Shown here: positions 7,933 through 9,352 of the stretch, piece after piece
How positions within the stretch are numbered: position 1 is the first letter of the stretch
Layout: each line of letters starts with the position of its first letter
DNA from: Verrucomicrobiota bacterium
Lineage (GTDB): Bacteria; Verrucomicrobiota; Verrucomicrobiia; Chthoniobacterales; UBA10450
Assembly (NCBI GenBank): GCA_003219225.1
Contig: QHPZ01000256.1
Location: forward strand, 1-9,352
DNA: 9,352 nt
Reading direction: 5' to 3'
Program-made: the position numbers and the translations under genes
Notes under the pieces: generated by a model
Databases searched by the model: none
Told to the model about the DNA's origin: nothing
Seen by the model: the letters and a program-made list of their open reading frames with translations, nothing else

Positions 7933-8610
7933 CTAACGGTCGACGCGCAATTCGGATTCGGCGCGTTCTGTCGGTTGCTGAAAACTGATGATGCCCTCGA
8001 CCGGCTTGTTCTCGGTCAACATGTGCACGATCTCAATCCCGGCGCGCTCGATCTCGTGCAGCATCGTGTTCAGGCGCGAAGAAAGATAGCTGTAGGCCAC
8101 GAAAGTTGGCGTGGCCACGACCAGACCCGCCGCGGTCGTGAGCAGGCTTTTATAAATGCCGCTGGAAAGTTCGCTCACCGTCGCGTAACCGCCGTGAGAG
8201 GAAATCGTGCCGAACGCGTCGATCATTCCCGCGACCGTCCCGAGCAGCCCGAGCAACGGCGCGAGAAAAGCAAGCGTCGCCAGCACGCCGAGAAAGCGTT
8301 CCAGCTTTGGCACCTCGAGCTGGCCGGCCTCCTGCACGACCTCGCGCAATTCCGAGCGCGGGGCGTCGTGCCGGATAATCGCGGCGTGAATAACGCGCGC
8401 GACCGGCCCGGGTGTGCCGGCCGATTCATGCAACGCCTCGGCGAAATTGCGCCGCTGAATGAGATTGGAAAGCCCTTTCAAAAATTCGCCGACGTGAATG
8501 GTTGCGCGATGAAAGTAAAAAAGCCGCTCGGCAAAGACCGCGATCGCAACAATGCTGCAAGCCAAAATCGGCCACATCAGCAGCCCGCCCTTTTGGATGT
8601 ACTCGATCAC
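7933..8610 (-). CDS. exbB: ExbB/TolQ/MotA-family proton channel subunit
   Basis: A 225-residue inner-membrane protein, the pentameric channel partner of ExbD. There are three predicted transmembrane segments: about 10-32 (after the typical start IEYIQKGGLLMWPILACS, followed by AER), about 105-131 (APLLGLLGTVAGMIDAF, with Thr125 matching Thr148 of E. coli ExbB) and about 150-175 (LLTTAAGLVVATPTFVAY, with Thr159 matching Thr181). At the position of the conserved Glu176 of E. coli ExbB this protein appears to have Lys154 (IYKSLLTT instead of the common xxEALxxT). This is an oddity worth checking. The start codon is GTG. An internal ATG at residue 12 would remove the conserved KGG segment, so I prefer GTG. 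Confidence 0.92.
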   Translation of the reverse strand: MIEYIQKGGLLMWPILACSIVAIAVFAERLFYFHRATIHVGEFLKGLSNLIQRRNFAEALHESAGTPGPVARVIHAAIIRHDAPRSELREVVQEAGQLEVPKLERFLGVLATLAFLAPLLGLLGTVAGMIDAFGTISSHGGYATVSELSSGIYKSLLTTAAGLVVATPTFVAYSYLSSRLNTMLHEIERAGIEIVHMLTENKPVEGIISFQQPTERAESELRVDR

Positions 8611-8666
8611 CTGATTTTTGTAAGCCTATTCCGCCAGGGTGGCAAGCGGCCGGCCGGCGGCGTTTG

Positions 8667-9176
8667 CTATCTCTTCTTCCGCGGTGTGGCCGAGAGCACG
8701 GGAAACGCAGCCGCAGGTGTAGCGCGGTTGATCAGTTTGCCGTTGGCGTCGAATACCGAATAACCAGTTGGTTTGCCGGCTTCGTTGTAGCTGTAGACAA
8801 TCTTATGCAGCACGGCGTCACTCCCATCGAGTTGCAGTTCTTCCTGTAACCGCCCGGCATTGTCGTATTGGTAGCGGCTCTTGAATTTCAACTTGCGGTC
8901 GGGCCCAAAAACTGACGCGCTCGAAAAACGGCCGCTGTCATCGAGCTTGTAGTGGATCTTCTCGCGCAGCTTGCCGTCCTCGTCGGTTGTGGTGGCGGTC
9001 GCCGCATGCTGCGCGTCGTCGAATTTGTAGAGGGTGCGCGATCCGTCGGGATTGATCGCCACTCTTACGCGAACAGTGTCGCTATCGCTTTGATCGTTCG
9101 TTTGGCTGAAACCGAATGGCAGCGGCAGTGCGAGCAGCAGCGTGAAAGCGATTGTCGATCTAAGCAGGCGCTGCAT
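8667..9176 (-). CDS. Exported protein of four 26-residue YD-like repeats
   Basis: A 169-residue protein that I cannot place in a named family. An N-terminal signal peptide is likely (Arg3/Arg6, hydrophobic core about 8-23), with possible cleavage near FGFS-QTND, so it is exported. After an acidic linker, residues 50-153 split into four repeats of exactly 26 residues, each opening with Tyr: YKFDDAQ, YKLDDSGR, YQYDNAGR and YSYNEAGK. The pattern Y-x-[YFL]-[DN]-x-x-G-[RK] resembles the YD/RHS repeats that form beta-sheet shells, but here there are only four. The C-terminus is basic (RKKR). It is the first complete gene of the leftward cluster and ends 56 bases before exbB, so it may be exported to the periplasm or surface and work with the TonB-type motor. 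That link is inferred from position only. No clear Shine-Dalgarno site precedes the ATG. Confidence 0.8.
   Translation of the reverse strand: MQRLLRSTIAFTLLLALPLPFGFSQTNDQSDSDTVRVRVAINPDGSRTLYKFDDAQHAATATTTDEDGKLREKIHYKLDDSGRFSSASVFGPDRKLKFKSRYQYDNAGRLQEELQLDGSDAVLHKIVYSYNEAGKPTGYSVFDANGKLINRATPAAAFPVLSATPRKKR
8718..9029 (-). repeat. Four tandem 78-base (26-codon) coding repeats
   Basis: The repeats encode residues 50-75, 76-101, 102-127 and 128-153 of the exported protein. The DNA copies are strongly diverged while the protein spacing is kept without insertions or deletions. This points to an old duplication held in register by structure. Confidence 0.75.
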
Positions 9177-9253
9177 GCGGCGGAGCGGCAGAGCTTAACG
9201 TTGAAAAGAGCGGCTGCGAATTGGGGGAGGAATTTTTATTGGCGCTTGGCATG

Positions 9254-9284
9254 CAAAGTGGTTTAAGGTGTGTCAAAGTGTGTT
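9254..9284. promoter_or_regulatory. Paired 11-base direct repeat upstream of the leftward cluster
   Basis: CAAAGTGGTTT (9254-9264) and CAAAGTGTGTT (9274-9284) share 9 of 11 bases and are spaced 20 bases apart, about two helical turns, in the 116-base region upstream of the exported repeat protein. The spacing would suit two copies of an activator or repressor on one DNA face. The - strand also reads TTGACA at 9271-9276, a perfect -35 word, but no acceptable -10 follows at 16-18 bases. This is a candidate control region, not an established one. Confidence 0.25.
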
Positions 9285-9292
9285 AGAACGGA

Positions 9293-9352
9293 TTAACGCT
9301 CCACCGGCTTATTCTCGCGTCTTCCCCAACCAAAATCTTCTACGCCGGCTAA
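9293..9352 (-). CDS. Possible C-terminal tail of a further leftward gene (partial)
   Basis: On the - strand one frame is open from the window edge to a TAA at 9293-9295 and reads LAGVEDFGWGRRENKPVER. The mix of charged and aromatic residues looks like an ordinary protein C-terminus, and the orientation matches the downstream cluster. It is only 19 codons, so chance is a real alternative, and I do not recognise the protein. If real, the next gene starts 116 bases further on. Confidence 0.3.
   Translation of the reverse strand, partial: LAGVEDFGWGRRENKPVER

Noticed and set aside
8641..8666. GC-rich palindromic GCCGGCCGG sequence between the exported repeat protein and exbB as a terminator
   Set aside because: The symmetry is short and there is no T-run in the direction of transcription, so a terminator call is not supported.
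7888..8763. A 291-codon + strand open frame across exbB
   Set aside because: It is antisense to a clear ExbB, crosses two gene boundaries, and has no recognisable features.
9248..9276. Sigma70 promoter with TTGACA at 9271-9276 on the - strand
   Set aside because: At 16-18 bases the -10 position reads GCATGC, CATGCC or ATGCCA, none of which resembles TATAAT. I kept it only as a note in the direct-repeat entry.
9293..9352. A + strand frame ending at the TAA of the last three bases (ILASSPTKIFYAG)
   Set aside because: The ILASS start recalls Maf proteins, but the frame is limited by a stop at 9284-9286 and ends after about 20 codons, so it cannot be such a gene.

Overview
The window looks like a chromosomal stretch of a GC-rich Gram-negative bacterium. 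It carries secretion/pilus-type and TonB-type envelope machinery. The mix of genes (a GspE/PilB ATPase next to roadblock and MglA-type proteins, a GuaB3-type IMP dehydrogenase, an ExbB-ExbD-TonB set) makes me favour a soil Verrucomicrobiota lineage (Chthoniobacterales-like). That assignment is an inference from gene style, not something the sequence proves. No rRNA, tRNA, CRISPR array, insertion sequence or phage gene is visible, and no stretch over 300 bases lacks a gene.

Left part, + strand (1-3961): a tight three-gene operon. It starts with the C-terminal part of a GspE/PilB-family assembly ATPase (cut by the window edge). After 2 bases comes a 656-residue proline-rich protein that ends in a roadblock/LC7-like domain. 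That gene overlaps by 14 bases a 350-residue protein that fuses an MglA-type small GTPase to a C-terminal roadblock domain. In Myxococcus, MglA (GTPase) and MglB (roadblock protein, its GAP) are separate proteins that set cell polarity and direct type IV pili. Here a GTPase, two roadblock domains and a pilus/secretion-type ATPase sit in one operon, which suggests a self-contained spatial or activity switch for an assembly machine. The 656-residue protein also contains a diverged internal duplication of about 120 residues that matches no family I know. This operon is the most interesting part of the window.

Right part, - strand (9292 down to 3972): seven genes in one direction, converging on the first operon with only 10 bases between stop codons. 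In transcription order they are: a small exported protein made of four exact-length 26-residue YD-like repeats; ExbB; ExbD; a TonB-like protein with the SxxxH transmembrane motif; a 79-residue membrane-anchored zinc-ribbon protein; GuaB3-type IMP dehydrogenase; and FabF (beta-ketoacyl-ACP synthase II). The exbD-tonB and tonB-zinc-ribbon junctions are 4-base stop/start overlaps, and the zinc-ribbon and guaB3 genes are 1 base apart, so exbD to guaB3 is probably one transcript. Between guaB3 and fabF lies an 84-base imperfect inverted repeat whose arms are built from TCACT/AGTGA words. It abuts the fabF start codon and may be a dispersed repeat or a control hairpin.

The last 60 bases may hold the C-terminal tail of another - strand gene. 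The 116 bases before it (9177-9292) are the only real candidate promoter region for the - strand cluster.
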